Shown here: one piece after another, positions 12,101 through 23,310 of the stretch
Layout of the letters: the number at the start of each line of letters is the position of its first letter
Numbering within the stretch: position 1 is the stretch's first letter
Source: Erigeron canadensis
Lineage: Eukaryota > Streptophyta > Magnoliopsida > Asterales > Asteraceae
Assembly: GCF_010389155.1 (NCBI RefSeq)
Contig: NC_057768.1
Coordinates: 611,501-675,500, forward strand
DNA length: 64,000 bases
Direction of reading: 5' to 3'
Made by a program: the position numbers and the translations under genes
Notes under the pieces: generated by a model
Seen by the model: the letters and a program-made list of their open reading frames with translations, nothing else
The model's database searches: none
What the model was told of the DNA's origin: nothing

Positions 12101-13309
12101 AAGTTATACGAGAACTTGTACAGTGTACATCTCGAAGATTCTTCAAGGAGGAGACTATCTCTGATCCAACAATAGCTTCAGATATAGGAAGCCAAGAGAA
12201 CTACCCAAGTGATGATGAGGACTTCTGTGACACCATGGGCACTTCAAGAGATTATCTAGCAAAGCTGCTTTTCTGGTTAGTGTCATCATCCACACAACTT
12301 CTCTACTGTTTTTACAATGTTTGAAATCTTCTTATGAATATTCAACGTGTTAATTATGATCAAGGGTGTAATTATCGGCCGTAGCGATATATCGTCTAGA
12401 GCGATATCGGTCGTAACGGGGATATATTTGGGACTATAAATAATTAATTACAAAGGAATTTAATATTTAAAATATATATTAGCAATATATTCATGATTTG
12501 TATGTTTTACATATGTTTCTACTTGATTATTTTACCTGTACATATAATTCTTCCTTTTTGTTTAATAAATTATATATTAAGCTAATGTTTATCTAAAAAT
12601 ATAAACGAAAATACGATAATAAAAGTAAAACATTACATTAAGCATAAGACTATATACAAATTACAATAAACATGAAATTATATAAGTATTTTTTAAATTG
12701 TAAAAAGTAAAAGGGTTTAAACATGGAAAGAAAAGTCAAACTTTTTCTTTGTTGACAGATAAATCTTGATATTGATTGATAAATTTCTTTATTGACCGTT
12801 AGTTCTCGATATTGACCAAAACAGATATATATAAGGCCGGTATGTAAATCTCATAAAGGTATACCCCCGATATCCGATATATTATTGATATATCGGAAGA
12901 TATTTACAACACTGTTTATTATTAAAAAAAACATTATTTCGACAATTATCTGAATCTATAAATAGTACTCCATAACTCTTAGGAGGTTGTATGCATAAAT
13001 GGCTTTTTTAAGACTTTAAACCCCTTCATTCCCGTTTTAGCTAAATGTTTTGATTTGAACCATTTGCCCCGTTTAATATAAAAGTAATCAAACTTGCCTC
13101 TTCAATGTTTGATACACTTGTATAAAACGTGTGCCAAGTCTATGGAACTAAACCATTCAATGTTTGATACACTTGTATAAAATGTTGGATTGTCCAAGTC
13201 TATGCAACTAAACCAATAGTCTTTGGTGTCCAGGTGTATGCTATTGGGTCATCACTTGAGAGGCTTGGAGAACAGATTGCATCTGAGTTGTGCAGTGGGC
13301 TTGTTGTGA
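9184..13309 (+). CDS. DUF760 family protein, plastid-targeted
   Basis: Exons 9184-9653, 10779-11055, 11877-11975, 12061-12275 and 13234-13309 join in frame to give 378 aa. The first ~60 residues are Ser/Pro-rich and poor in acidic residues, like a chloroplast transit peptide. A DUF760 block follows (about 125-172; LLPSDQFDVMVRVSKRPLDR ... GYTLWNAEYRIMLMRNFE). A second related block lies at about 270-375 (DLLKYLRSLDP, RDYLAKLLFWCMLLGHHLRG). The middle (about 175-235) is acidic. Family members are plastid proteins of unknown biochemical role, some reported as likely Clp protease substrates; that is prior knowledge, not visible here. Intron 1 (~1.1 kb) holds GAACGAACA-type repeats and intron 4 a MITE, without damage to the frame. 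Confidence 0.88.
12361..12914. mobile_element. hAT-like MITE in intron 4 of the DUF760 gene
   Basis: Begins CAAGGGTGTAATTATCGGCC and ends in the inverse of CAGTGTTGTAAATATCTTCC, an imperfect terminal inverted repeat with the CA start typical of hAT ends. Flanking 8-mers ATTATGAT and TTTATTAT agree at 6 of 8 positions, so the target duplication is degenerate. CGATATAT-type short palindromes cluster near both ends. Non-coding. Confidence 0.5.
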
Positions 13310-15585
13310 TAAAACTAAAATAAAGGTAGAAAAATGTATATGCTTTTCCCTTTATAAGTTTCCTAATTATTGTTGTTACTTGTTCAGAATACATCAAGTC
13401 ATGATATCAAATGCCATGTTCTTGATTGTATTAAGTAAATCATTGTAGTATTATTATGTGAAACATCTAGAGGCCTGCAACCTAGTTCAACTCGTCCCGC
13501 TTCCCTTTATACGACCTCGAGTCATTTGGATCCAATACGTATCCATTTTATATTCTATATCAGGTTTTATATACAATAGTTCGATGTTGGACAGTATTTC
13601 AAACCCGTATCTGAAATTAGATGCATTTATTATGCTTATGGAAACCATAAAAACTACAATCAGGTTCAGTGTCTGTCGATGCGCTTAAATAGAATTGAAT
13701 CTGAGACAATAGAATCAATTCTGAGACCCCTCTCTTGTCTTGGAAGAATCTCAATCTTAGACGGACCAACTGTGCGGGCATTACATACTATTGGGTGTAC
13801 TTTGACTCTGCACTGTTGGTAGTCTGCACTGTTGGTAGATTGTCATTAGAATCTTGACAGACACAATAAATGTAGAAGGAAATTGAGTCATAGGGAACAA
13901 GAGAATAAGGCATTTGTAATTGGATCATTATTTACAATCACTTTGAAGACCACTGGCCTGTTAATACTAATTTGTTAGAAGGGAATAAGTTGAACAAGTT
14001 GAACACCGGATTGTTTATGAACAGTTCTTAAACGAGCAAAGATGAGCAAAAATAAACCCGTTAGTTTTAGTTAAATGAGCAAACACGAACGTAGCTCTTG
14101 TTTGTTCATTAATGTTTGTGAAGGCCGAATACTTGTTAATTTGTTTGTGGATGTTCAATAGTTCACGCATTTATATTCTTACGACTTAATTTGGATATTT
14201 TATGACGTTTAATGCACATGAACGCAGTTCTATTTCGGGTATTTCCAAATTAAGCTCTAGACCTGACTTGAGCTCGTTTACGTTCAACTCTTTTCGAGTT
14301 TTCGACGAGTTGAGCTCGAGTAACTCACGGATAGGTTGGCTCGTTTTCACTCGCTGCAAATATCCCATGTCCTGCATTTCCACTTATATAATTGTCTGAG
14401 AGATTGCTGAAAGTTACATGTATATAACTTTATAATAATGACATAACATGAATTAAGAATGTCAGCCAAAAGCATTTCAGTTTACTTCGTTACGTACCTG
14501 ATTAATTTAACTATGTACCTAACCCATCATCATTTGCTTGGCACATAGCTCAAACAAGTGTTGGTATTTAGATTAATAGATTTGGCCATGGTCATCATCA
14601 TGTTGTTCGGCGAAATTAATGCGGCCAACTAATCATTTCACGTTATTATAAGCCTGTTTGAAAGAGTACACAATCATTTCAAGTTATAACGGGGTGGGCG
14701 TTGCCGACATGGCCTGTATCGTTGAACCAAGTGCCAAACCATGGTGGTATGGATCGACCCCATATACCATTTTTCTTTTCTTTTTATTTTTTTCATTTTG
14801 GTTTTTTGATTTATGAATATATACGTATGTATGTATAATTTTTGGTTCAAATAGAACAAGTATTAAAATGTAATAAATAAAACAATATTTTCTATTTAAC
14901 CAAAAATTGTTGTTTATCAGGAAATTTTTGTGAATCAATATACAAATATATAATTATATGAATTGTTGTGCATCGGTTTTATCAAGATTTTATAATCAAG
15001 ATGTTATCTTATTTGTTTTACTAGAATATGCTTAGTTTTCCAATAAATAGTCATTAAAAATGAAAAAGGAGGATAGGCTGACATCAAGTTAGTACTTACC
15101 GGTTATGACTACAGAGAGAATCTAAATATTATAGATGCTTTGCATTTACCGATGGAACTATATCCGAGTCAAACTTCTCTTGAGCTATTCAAGATAAACT
15201 TTGATAAAATTTTTGACCAAGTCAAGTTTGAACGAGCTCAAATCTTACATAACTTGGAGATCTAAATAACGAGCTCGAGCCTGAATTTTCAATTTTGAAC
15301 ATAATGATAAGTCATAATTGGATATATATATTAAATGGTCTAAAAATGACTAAATAGATTAATTTTTATATGAATAGACCTTATTTGATTTGTAATCTCA
15401 GGTTTGTGATAAAATGGACAAAAAGTGACTTAAATGGTGCTATAAGAATATTGCTGTTGATCACCAAGACTTAAGCGAATATTTATTTAATTATATATTT
15501 GTGTTGTTATAGTTGTGCAAATGAAAAGCAGGAAAGAATGAAAATTCATATTACAATTTTGAGACTTTTGTGTTGATACACTTAT
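13310..15585. other. Intergenic with decayed dispersed repeats
   Basis: No gene supported. About 14030-14345 carries GAGCAAACACGAAC and GAGCTCGAG-rich sequence, and about 15165-15290 another GAGCTCGAG-rich patch; both resemble old non-autonomous DNA transposons. The open frames on both strands at 14186-14399 are shadows of that repeat. Confidence 0.4.
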
Positions 15586-16640
15586 TTGGGCCGTGCACTC
15601 ACCAGCCCACCACTCTCGTTCTCTTATGCTAGGCGAACAAGCAAGACACAAAGCCCATCTCAATTGTGTTTTGTTATGTCGGTTAACAATCCTTACGTGG
15701 TATCAATGACTATATATATTTGTTTATCAAGTTTCGAAAAGGGGGGCTCGTCATTAATTTCGACGTAACACATTAGAGATTCGATAGAGATTATATTCAG
15801 AGGAGCCTATCAAGTTTCGACAGCATATTCAATTCGGCAGACTCTCATTGATTTCGAGGAGGGCTGCGAACGAATTAATTTTCGGACGAACAGAAGGGAC
15901 GATCGAAGATGAAGTCGACGGAACGAATTTTCTTATCAAATATAATGTTCGGCTAAAGTTTTTGCAATCTCTCCCGATGAACAATTGTTAGTTAATTTTA
16001 TTTAATGAACTTTACTTTCAGTCACGTAAACATTGTTCTTTTTATATTATAATTCATATGACTGATTGAGTATTTTATTCACTATTATTTGATTTGGATT
16101 TTCATAAGACAACTTATTGCGAATTAATGATTTGTGCTGAATCCACCTAGTTTAGGGATTAAGACAAGTCATATAATTAACATAGGTTGTGCCCAAAACT
16201 ATTCTTGTCAAGTAATCAAATTATGTCTATGTAATTTAGAATAAATACTCGGTAAAGTTTATTAAGTAAATTAACGAGACTTTTGGGATTCGGGAGGGAT
16301 GCACTTTTTATTATTGTTTACAAGTTCTTTTTATAATATTGTCTTGTTTTATTAGCGAAGTCTAGTTAATTAATTTTATCTTTGCTTTAGTTAATTAAAA
16401 TTACTTTTAGTATTGTCTTTAAAATCCATTAAAATTGTTAAAACTTGACTATAACCACAGACGCTCATCGTGGGAACGATACCCACTTACCCTATCTTGT
16501 ATAAGGTATTTAGGTTTATTTTTGATTAATACTTCGACGTCGATCACATAATACTCGAGCCTAAATGAGGTTATATAAAACTTATTATAGAGAATACTTG
16601 TCTTTATGTTACAGACTTTCGGATGTATCTGTAGCATCCC
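15586..16640. mobile_element. Degenerate retrotransposon-like sequence
   Basis: A long non-coding run with features I associate with plant LTR leaders, including CATCGTGGGAACGATACCCA near 16470. No coding domain and no paired LTR could be found, and the ends are undefined. A similar-looking block lies at 21270-22400. Confidence 0.3.
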
Positions 16641-16834
16641 GTTTTGTTTTTTTTTTTTTTGATGTGTTAGGGATTTTGGATTTATAAATGCATACATGGT
16701 CCACTTCTTGAAGATTGCTAGGGTGTATCACAATAATCCAGCCCAAATTATTTTAATAGGCCCATAAAATTTATGCATGTGAGTTGTATGTGACTATAAA
16801 GTTCTTTTTTGTTTCTGTAAATAATAAAAAGTAT

Positions 16835-17278
16835 AACGGTGTTTAGTTATGAAAAATGTTTTTTGGTTTTTCATTTTTAATTTTTAAAGCAATGGAATGA
16901 GTTTTTTAATCTTGAAAAAACAAATAAGAATTTTGAAAACACGTTCAAAACTATAAAATGCTATTTTTGTTTTATATATTTAAAAAAATATTATAATATA
17001 CTTGGTTAAGTGAAAGTTCGGGTAAATGTGGGGGTGGGGGGGTGACGTGGGAGGGGGCAAGGGGTGACGGGGGCAGGGATAGGGGATAATTAATATAATA
17101 TGAAGCTTTTTAAATTTAGAAAATGGAAAGTGAAAAATAATAAAAAAAATATTTTCTAGTTCCCATAGAAAAAGTGCAATATAAAAAAATTAATTTAAAC
17201 GCGTTTCTTGTTATTTTATGTATTTTTAGAAAATGAAAATTGAAAACAAAGGATGTTTTCTTGAATTAAACTCGCCCT
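16835..17278. mobile_element. Candidate MITE with imperfect terminal inverted repeats
   Basis: The left end (AACGGTGTTTAGTTATGAAA) and the inverse of the right end (GGGCGAGTTTAATTCAAGAA) align loosely and both lead into TTTTCATTTT runs. A GGGGTG-rich patch lies near 17030-17085. No target duplication was confirmed. Confidence 0.35.
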
Positions 17279-17439
17279 AATAGTTTTGTTTTGTTTTATT
17301 GCCGATCGATTCACACAATAAAGGGGCCGAGCATACAAGCATGAAGTTTTAGACATCACGCGTTTGATTAATCTTCCAACAAACCCTATTTAAATCATCA
17401 AGAATGTTTGACCAGATACCTATAGAGAGATCATATATT

Positions 17440-17715
17440 CAAAATCGAGATTATCAAATTAAAAGCCTTCCTCCCAAATAAGTGATTCGATTCTCTCATA
17501 TGTCTCAAAACAATGGAATTCTTTGATCCATAGCTCTAAAGTTTGTCCATAATGATACTCATCATAATAGTCGTCGATCTCATCATCCACATCCGGTAGC
17601 AACATCAAGTTTGTTTTTTGTTCAAAGGGAACCTTAGAGTTTGTGGATGATGGTTACAACTCCAGAGTCCGTTAACCAACTTAACTTTTCAAGGAACGTA
17701 CTGATGAGGTCCTAA
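17440..17715 (+). pseudogene. F-box gene fragment
   Basis: Sequence parallels the first ~270 bp of the F-box genes at 18690 and 34576: GAGATTATCAAATT, then GATTCGATTCTCTCATATGTC, CTCAAAACAATGGAATTCTT and GTTTGTGGATGATGG. Several frame breaks and internal losses, and no start codon or C-terminal region. A dead copy, cut off just upstream of the 17808-18484 duplicated block. Confidence 0.65.
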
Positions 17716-17807
17716 TATAACATCGAAAATCTGACTTGGAATTATAACCATCTAGCTTGTCCTTCCTATATATATATATATTATAGGTAGCAGCAGGAGC
17801 AGCAATA

Positions 17808-18484
17808 AGATGGAATGAAAATAGAAAATTAATGAATGGTAAAAGCATCTAGTATAGTTCCAACATCAAGTTTTGACAGATAATTATTTTTAAGAAACAC
17901 AAGATTTCTTAAAAAAAAAAAAAAAAAAGAAAGAAAATTAGTTACACATCAAGAGTGAGGTCAGCAATCTTATGAGCAACTTCTTCATCCTCCTTGTATC
18001 CTGAGAAGGAAGAGGGCAGGGGCTGAGGCTCACACCTAGCAATCTTCTCCTCCTCGGGAGTTGTCTTGATGACATCACGATATTCCTTCTTCATTTTCTC
18101 AAATTCTATGCAGACGCTCATCCTTGTCACTGTAGAACTTTCTGTTGGCCATTGCCTCTCTCAGACGATTACGCAGGGCAGCTTCCAATCCATCACCAAT
18201 CTCATTATTATTGTTATTATCCATCCGACAACTCCTCCTCCAATTCAATTCGCACTCCCGCTGCCGCATGTAACTATCCACACGCGATATACGTCTTCTC
18301 CACCAAGCCTTCGCATCCATTAATTAGATCTTCTTCTTTCTAGGGTTTTCCCCCCCATTCTTCCTTCCTTCCTTGTACTCAATTAATCGATTCTATATAT
18401 TACGGAACTTCTTTGGAGCCCTTCTTTCAATTCTCGTATTCGTTTTGTATGAGACGTGTTTCCATTATTTGGGCCCAATGGGCT
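17808..18484. repeat. Segmental duplication, copy A
   Basis: Near-identical in layout to 22411-23111: it begins GGAATGAAAATAGAAAATTA, includes TTTTGACAGATAATTATTTT (22.5 kb copy: TTTTGACAGATTATTATTTT), the small minus-strand gene, its promoter and CCCAATGGGC. Flanks on both sides differ between copies. Confidence 0.85.
17942..18320 (-). pseudogene. Frameshifted copy of the small 131-aa gene
   Basis: Homologous to the intact minus-strand gene at 22563-22958. A 14-nt deletion between CTCAA and ATTCTATG at about 18098-18102 shifts the frame after ...DKDERLHR, giving a stop two codons later. The downstream frame (EKMKKEYRDVIKTTPEEE to LTLDV) is still open out of phase, so the damage is a single recent lesion. 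The promoter (telo-box 18341-18348, TGGGCC at 18470) is retained, so it may still be transcribed. Confidence 0.8.
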
Positions 18485-18689
18485 ATCATTTGACAGCTTA
18501 TAAACTTCCAATTAGTGTTTAATAGGCCCATAAGAGGCCTTATATGTAGGGGTTCAGTTTATCATCTATATGCTCATATATATATATATAATCAAGCGAC
18601 GATTTACATATATCTTAGTATTCTAATTAACTTTCCGATCGATAAATAAAACCGGCCGCCTAATCAAATAAATTATCCCTCGAGAGAGA

Positions 18690-19987
18690 ATGTGTGACCA
18701 CCGGCGACACTTACTACTAATACCCATAGAGATACAAATCGAAATTGTCAAAAGACTTGCTCCGAAATTAGCGGTTCGATTAATGTCATGCGTCTCAAAA
18801 GGATGGAATTCTTTAATTCATAGCCCTCAGTTTATTCATCATTATACTCGTTATCATAATAATAATAATAATAGTCTCATCCAACAACAGCAACGTTTGT
18901 TTTTTATCACAACTGAAAAATATGAACGGTTTTCTGTTACTACAAATACCAAAACTACTTATCTTTGGTTTGTAGATGATGACGATGATACTTTCTCACA
19001 CAACAGCAAGTCGTCTAATGTGTTTGTTCCGGATTCGGTTAACCGACTTAACCTTTCGAAGGTACTCGGCAACTCTGATCATGGCTTGTTATGTTTGCTT
19101 GGTTCTTTTGTTAAGCAAAGATCAAAGGATATGGCAGTTATTTGGAATCCCATGATTAGAAAGACGGTTTCGTTGCCTTGCCGAATGTGGCTTATGGTCC
19201 TCAAGGCCGTCCTAAATTTGGTTTTGGTATTTGTCCTAAAACGTGTGACCCAAAGATAGTTAAGATTAATCCAAAGATGCTTACGCTACAAACGTTGGAA
19301 GATCCTAGTTGCACGAATTGGGTCGTTGAGGTCTTCACCTTAAGTTCCGGGGTGTGGAGGAGGATCCCTTCCGGAAAACTGCTTCGTAAATGGTTGGATT
19401 TTTCTCATACAGCAAAGGGTCCGGTAGATGTGGATGGATCTATCTATTGGATTGTCAGCGAAACAATTGATCCCTTTGAATTGACGCACATTGAGACGCT
19501 TGTTTCATTCCATCTGACAAGCCAAGAATTCAAGCAAGTAAACCTTCCAGATGAGTCACTACGCCCATCTCCTTACAATGAGCCTGCTATACAAATTTTT
19601 AAGTTGAGGGAGTCTCTTGCTATTATAAAAGCTGGAGGGGACCCAGTTTATGAAATATGGACATTAACTATGGAAAATAATGGTGCTTTTAAACAGGTGC
19701 TCACCATTGATGTTGGATTTCCTCTACGGCTATATACTCAACCGGTGCTTAGGAGGAACGGCCAACTTATAGAGGGGAATACAGGACAACCGGTAGTTTG
19801 TAAGCCTGGCCCAAATCAGGTGATGAACTATCTTGGAATCACCCATGATCGTCCTTGGTGTTCTTTACATGTGAGCTCCAATACCGAATCTTTGCTTTTA
19901 CTTGATCAGTCAGATACCTTAACGGTAAGGAGCGGCCTGGTGGTGGATATTACAAGTTATGATGAGCAGCGTCTAGCGTGCAATTAA
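18690..19987 (+). pseudogene. F-box (FBA-type) gene with a 5-bp frameshift
   Basis: Starts MCDHRRHLL; F-box at about residues 11-55 (IPIEIQIEIVKRLAPK ... CVSKGWNSLIHS), then an F-box-associated domain (HGLLCLLGSF, AVIWNPMIRK, FGFGICPKTCDPKIV, SIYWIVSE). The frame breaks at 19173-19182, where TTGCC is present twice in tandem. With a single copy the two open frames would run on to the stop at 19985-19987, about 430 aa in all. Intact members of this family are substrate receptors of SCF ubiquitin ligases. As sequenced, the product stops at 189 aa and keeps the F-box but loses most of the substrate-side domain. Sequencing error is an alternative. Confidence 0.85.
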
Positions 19988-20800
19988 GTAAAGGTGCGAA
20001 GATTGACATATTACCTTTAAATGTTTATTTAACAAAATTGATTGCGAAAAGAAGCATTCATAAAATTTCTAATACAAATGTTTGATTATTAGTTGGATAG
20101 GCCTATGTCAAAAACACCCAAATATTATTTTAGGTGTTCCTCGTAATTTCCTAATCTGCAAAACATCTACGGATTTCATGGTTGATTACTTGATTTTCAA
20201 AAACTTTTTATTACTGCATCAACAAGTGCTCACTTTTGTGTTCTATGTAATTATATTCACACAATGAACAGTATGTAATTTTGTCGTGTACATATAAATA
20301 CGTGTTATGAACATATATGCGTATATATACAAGATCTAGTAACTACATATGAAACTATTAGCATTTCTGCATGGCATAGTCTACGAGTGGGGGTGGGTTG
20401 TGTAACAGGGTCAAACGGGTTTCGGGTAAGCTCGTTTTGTCCTTTTTATAAAAACTTACTACATGCAACTAAGAGAACATCATTGAAGTAATAAATTCTT
20501 TAAAATTTGACCCGTTTGAGATAAAACACAAACTAAATCGACCAATTAATCAAAAAATGGGTTGAAATTGTCATCTTAATGATTTAAGAGAAATCAAAAT
20601 ACATTTGTACCTCCAAAAAGATGCTAAATATCTCCTAACTAACGAGTCTTGACAATCAATGTGATTTAGAAATTATTGAAATGATCCCTTATGAATCAAA
20701 ACCTGCATCATCAGAAATTCAGAACACATATAGATGACACACGAGCAGACAAAAAAGACAAAAAAAACAGATTCATGTAAAAACCGGTGGAGATATAGAC
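19988..20800. other. Intergenic, no gene seen
   Basis: F-box 3' flank followed by AT-rich sequence with GTCAAACGGGTTTCGGGT and TTTGACCCGTTTGAG motifs (about 20411-20521), the usual look of an old TIR-type MITE. Nothing else supported. Confidence 0.4.
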
Positions 20801-20802
20801 CA

Positions 20803-21181
20803 CTAAAGGGCTTGATCTAAAATCTCCCTTGCCTTCTCAACTCTTTCCAAAACCTGCCCACAAAGTGAAAATTAGAAATGACAAGTAAAGCAAACACAAC
20901 AAACTTACAAATAGGGACCTAGTTAAGTACAGTGGTTTCACACACACACACACACACACAAAAGAGTAGAAAATGTGTGTGGTAAAAAGACATACCATGT
21001 ACAAAAATCGAGGATACTGCACAAACAAAAACGGCCAGGTCTGTATTGTTTCTTTTTTTTTTTTTTCCATTGCCATTGTCTGTTTAACACCCCTAGTCTG
21101 TTCATACAAAAAGCAAGCATCCTCCACATTTTCCCTAATTATATAAGAGTAAACCAATCTGAATATGCAAAATGAGATCAC
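20803..21181 (-). pseudogene. 3' exons of a HAT-repeat-like protein (fragment)
   Basis: Two minus-strand coding stretches join in frame across a GT-AG intron (donor beside 20996, acceptor beside 20853) and read ...PFLFVQYPRFLYM|VLERVEKAREILDQAL-stop. This resembles the C-terminal HAT helices of PRP39-type splicing proteins (aromatic residues, then ERARxILxxAL). No upstream exons are recognisable beyond 21181, where repeat sequence takes over, so this is a captured or truncated fragment. The family assignment is tentative. Confidence 0.35.
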
Positions 21182-22410
21182 TATTTCATCCTACTAGCAT
21201 TAAAAGGGTACATGTTTTGACCCAAACCCAGTTGACCCGTAAGTAACCTGCCCATTCTGTCACCTCATTTATGCAATACGTATGCTTGGATAAATGTCTT
21301 GCCAGGCAATGTTCCATGTTAGCATGCTTGATGGTTCTTCAAGAAGACCAGGTGATATCGCCTATTTTATACATATTTATTTTATGCGATATCAATAGTT
21401 TTATGTTTGGATTATGACTATTTGGTTAACTTTTTACACTTAATATATACTTTTATTGGATTGCAGGATCATATGGTATGAGATGCCAAAAGCTATACAA
21501 CTTGAAGGAATTTAAGAAATTAATGGATACAAGTCATGTTGACTAATTGAAGTTTAAAGAGTGGTGGTGCACGTGGCTTATGACCAAGCAAGTCAAGAAC
21601 AAAGTGCAATGTTTGAAATATAAAAGTTGAGGTGCTGTGCTCATGTGGGCTTATGGCTGAGAAAGACAAAAGTAAAGTCCATAATCTTATTGGGCTGGAA
21701 ATATAAAAAGAGAGCAGCTTAAGTTTTGGTAATCGTTTTGAATGGAAAGTCGGTGAGAAGCAAGTCCAATTTTGGGGTTAATTATATGAACCGACTATTG
21801 TTTTACGTGGGCCTCAATCTATTCAATTTTATATAAATAATACATGATGGGCAGCCGAGAGGAGGACACACAATCATAATATAATATATCTATCGAATAA
21901 ATTAGTTTTAGAGTTTTTTGGAGGTCGGCTAGGAATCGTACGTGGGTTTCGGTAATTAATTAATTTGAAAGGGGAGGTTCGACAATTTCGACAAGCAGCA
22001 GCTTTGAGCAGTTCGATCACCACCCCAGCCGTATCATTGTTCGATTTCTTTACTTTCGTTACTTTAAGTATTAGTTATAATATTGCAAGACTTAATTATA
22101 TACAATTATTATTTATGGATTATTATTTGATGATTTGATGATTGTTAGTTTTATTAGTTTTGTCATGTCTAGCTAAATCTTTTTATCATCTACTAAGATG
22201 AAGTGATACGATGGATAATGGTTGCATGATTTTATGAATTCTAGTTGATTAATTTAACGTTGTGTCAAAATCTTAATATATTTAATCTTTGTTACTTATC
22301 TATTGGTTAGTTGATGATATATGCATGATTTTAGTGGTAGCTAGATTATGTATGTGTTATTTCAATTGGTTTGGTAGAATTAATTGACTCTAATTCATGG
22401 TAGTGCGTTA
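21182..22410. mobile_element. Retrotransposon-like non-coding sequence
   Basis: No coding domain. The stretch from about 21480 to 22400 (ATATAAAAAGAGAGCAGCTT, then GAGGAGGACACACAATC near 21860, then a long TTAGTTTTATTAG-type tract) has the look of a U3-R-U5 and leader region of a plant LTR element. Ends and partner LTR not found. Confidence 0.3.
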
Positions 22411-22562
22411 GAGATGGAATGAAAATAGAAAATTAATGAATGGTAAAAGCATCAAGAGTGAGGTCATACAAGTCTTATGAGCAACTTCATACATACAAGT
22501 TTTGACAGATTATTATTTTTAAGAAACACAAGATTTCTTTAAAAAGAAAAAAAGAAAGAAAA

Positions 22563-22958
22563 TTAGTTACACTCAAGAGTGAGGTCAGCAATCTTATGAG
22601 CAACTTCTTCATCCTCCTTGTATCCTGAGAAGGAAGAGGGCAGGGGCTGAGGCTCACACCCAGCAATCTCCTCCTCCTTGGGAGTTGTCTTGATGACATC
22701 ACGATATTCCTTCTTCATTTTCTCAACCTTCTCCTTGACCATTCTATGCAGACGCTCATCCTTGTCACTGTAGAACTTTTTGTTGGCCATTGCCTCTCTC
22801 AGACGATTACGCAGGGCAGCTTCCAATCCATCACCAATCTCATTATTATTGTTATTATCCATCCGACAACTCCTCCTCCAATTCAATTCGCACTCCTGCT
22901 GCCGCATGTAACTATCCACACGCGATCTACGTCTTCTCCACCGAGCCTTCGCATCCAT
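22563..22958 (-). CDS. Small basic/acidic protein of unknown function
   Basis: Single open frame of 131 aa from the ATG at 22958. The first ~32 residues are Arg/Trp-rich; then MDNNNNNEIGDG, then a charged helical middle (GLEAALRNRLREAMANKKF, MVKEKVEKMKKEYRDVIKTT) and an acidic tail (GYKEDEEVAHKIADLTLE). I do not recognise the family. A second Met (MDNNNNN) could be the true start, giving 99 aa. Just upstream are a telo-box (AAACCCTA on the minus strand, 22976-22983) and TGGGCY site-II motifs (about 23099-23111), a pairing common in promoters of growth-related, ribosomal and mitochondrial genes. The frameshifted twin at 17942-18320 suggests this is the surviving copy. Conservation outside the window would decide whether it is real. 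Confidence 0.6.
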   Translation of the reverse strand: MDAKARWRRRRSRVDSYMRQQECELNWRRSCRMDNNNNNEIGDGLEAALRNRLREAMANKKFYSDKDERLHRMVKEKVEKMKKEYRDVIKTTPKEEEIAGCEPQPLPSSFSGYKEDEEVAHKIADLTLECN

Positions 22959-22975
22959 TAATTAGATCTTCTTTC

Positions 22976-23111
22976 TAGGGTTTTTTTTCTTTTTTTGGGG
23001 GGGTTTTTCTTATTCTTCTTTATTATCGTACTCAACAACAATCGTTCCTACAGATCGATCTATCAATCTATATATATTGAAGCCCTTCTTTCTTTCCCGG
23101 CCCAATGGGCT
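22976..23111 (-). promoter_or_regulatory. Telo-box plus site-II promoter motifs
   Basis: AAACCCTA (22976-22983, minus) lies 18 bp before the start codon; TGGGCC/TGGGCT motifs lie at 23099-23104 and 23106-23111. The same arrangement occurs in the duplicated copy (18341-18348 and 18470-18484). Confidence 0.5.
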
Positions 23112-23148
23112 TATCATCTCTAACTTCCATTTATTACTTTTAGTTTTA

Positions 23149-23310
23149 CTAGCACGGTACCCGCGCGATGCGGCGGTAGTTATAGCGGCGACGGTGTAAT
23201 GATTGGGCGACGGTTGGTGATTGAGCGAAGTTGAGTTAGGTATATAATTGATGTAAAAGGTTAATGGACATATTTTTAAAACATAAAGGATTGATAGTGT
23301 AATTTAATCT
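23149..23310 (-). mobile_element. Helitron 3' end (CTAG family), 5' end not found
   Basis: On the minus strand this reads CCGCATCGCGCGGGTACCGTG then CTAG and host T, the classical Helitron 3' hairpin and terminus (CTAG at 23149-23152). The interior (GGCGACGGTGTAATG, AATTGATGTAAAAGGTTAAT) recurs at 38728-39082 and near 61960-62040. No matching 5' TC end was located, so the right boundary is arbitrary. Confidence 0.6.

Larger units (their letters stand above)
22411..23111. repeat. Segmental duplication, copy B
   Basis: Partner of 17808-18484. It differs by an extra ~45-bp insert at about 22450-22492 that is a second, imperfect copy of the gene's own 3' coding end (CATCAAGAGTGAGGTCA ... CTTATGAGCAACTTC), as if a repair template was used twice. 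Confidence 0.85.

Noticed and set aside
20941..20960. CA-dinucleotide run as a regulatory site
   Set aside because: Ordinary microsatellite; no supporting motif nearby.
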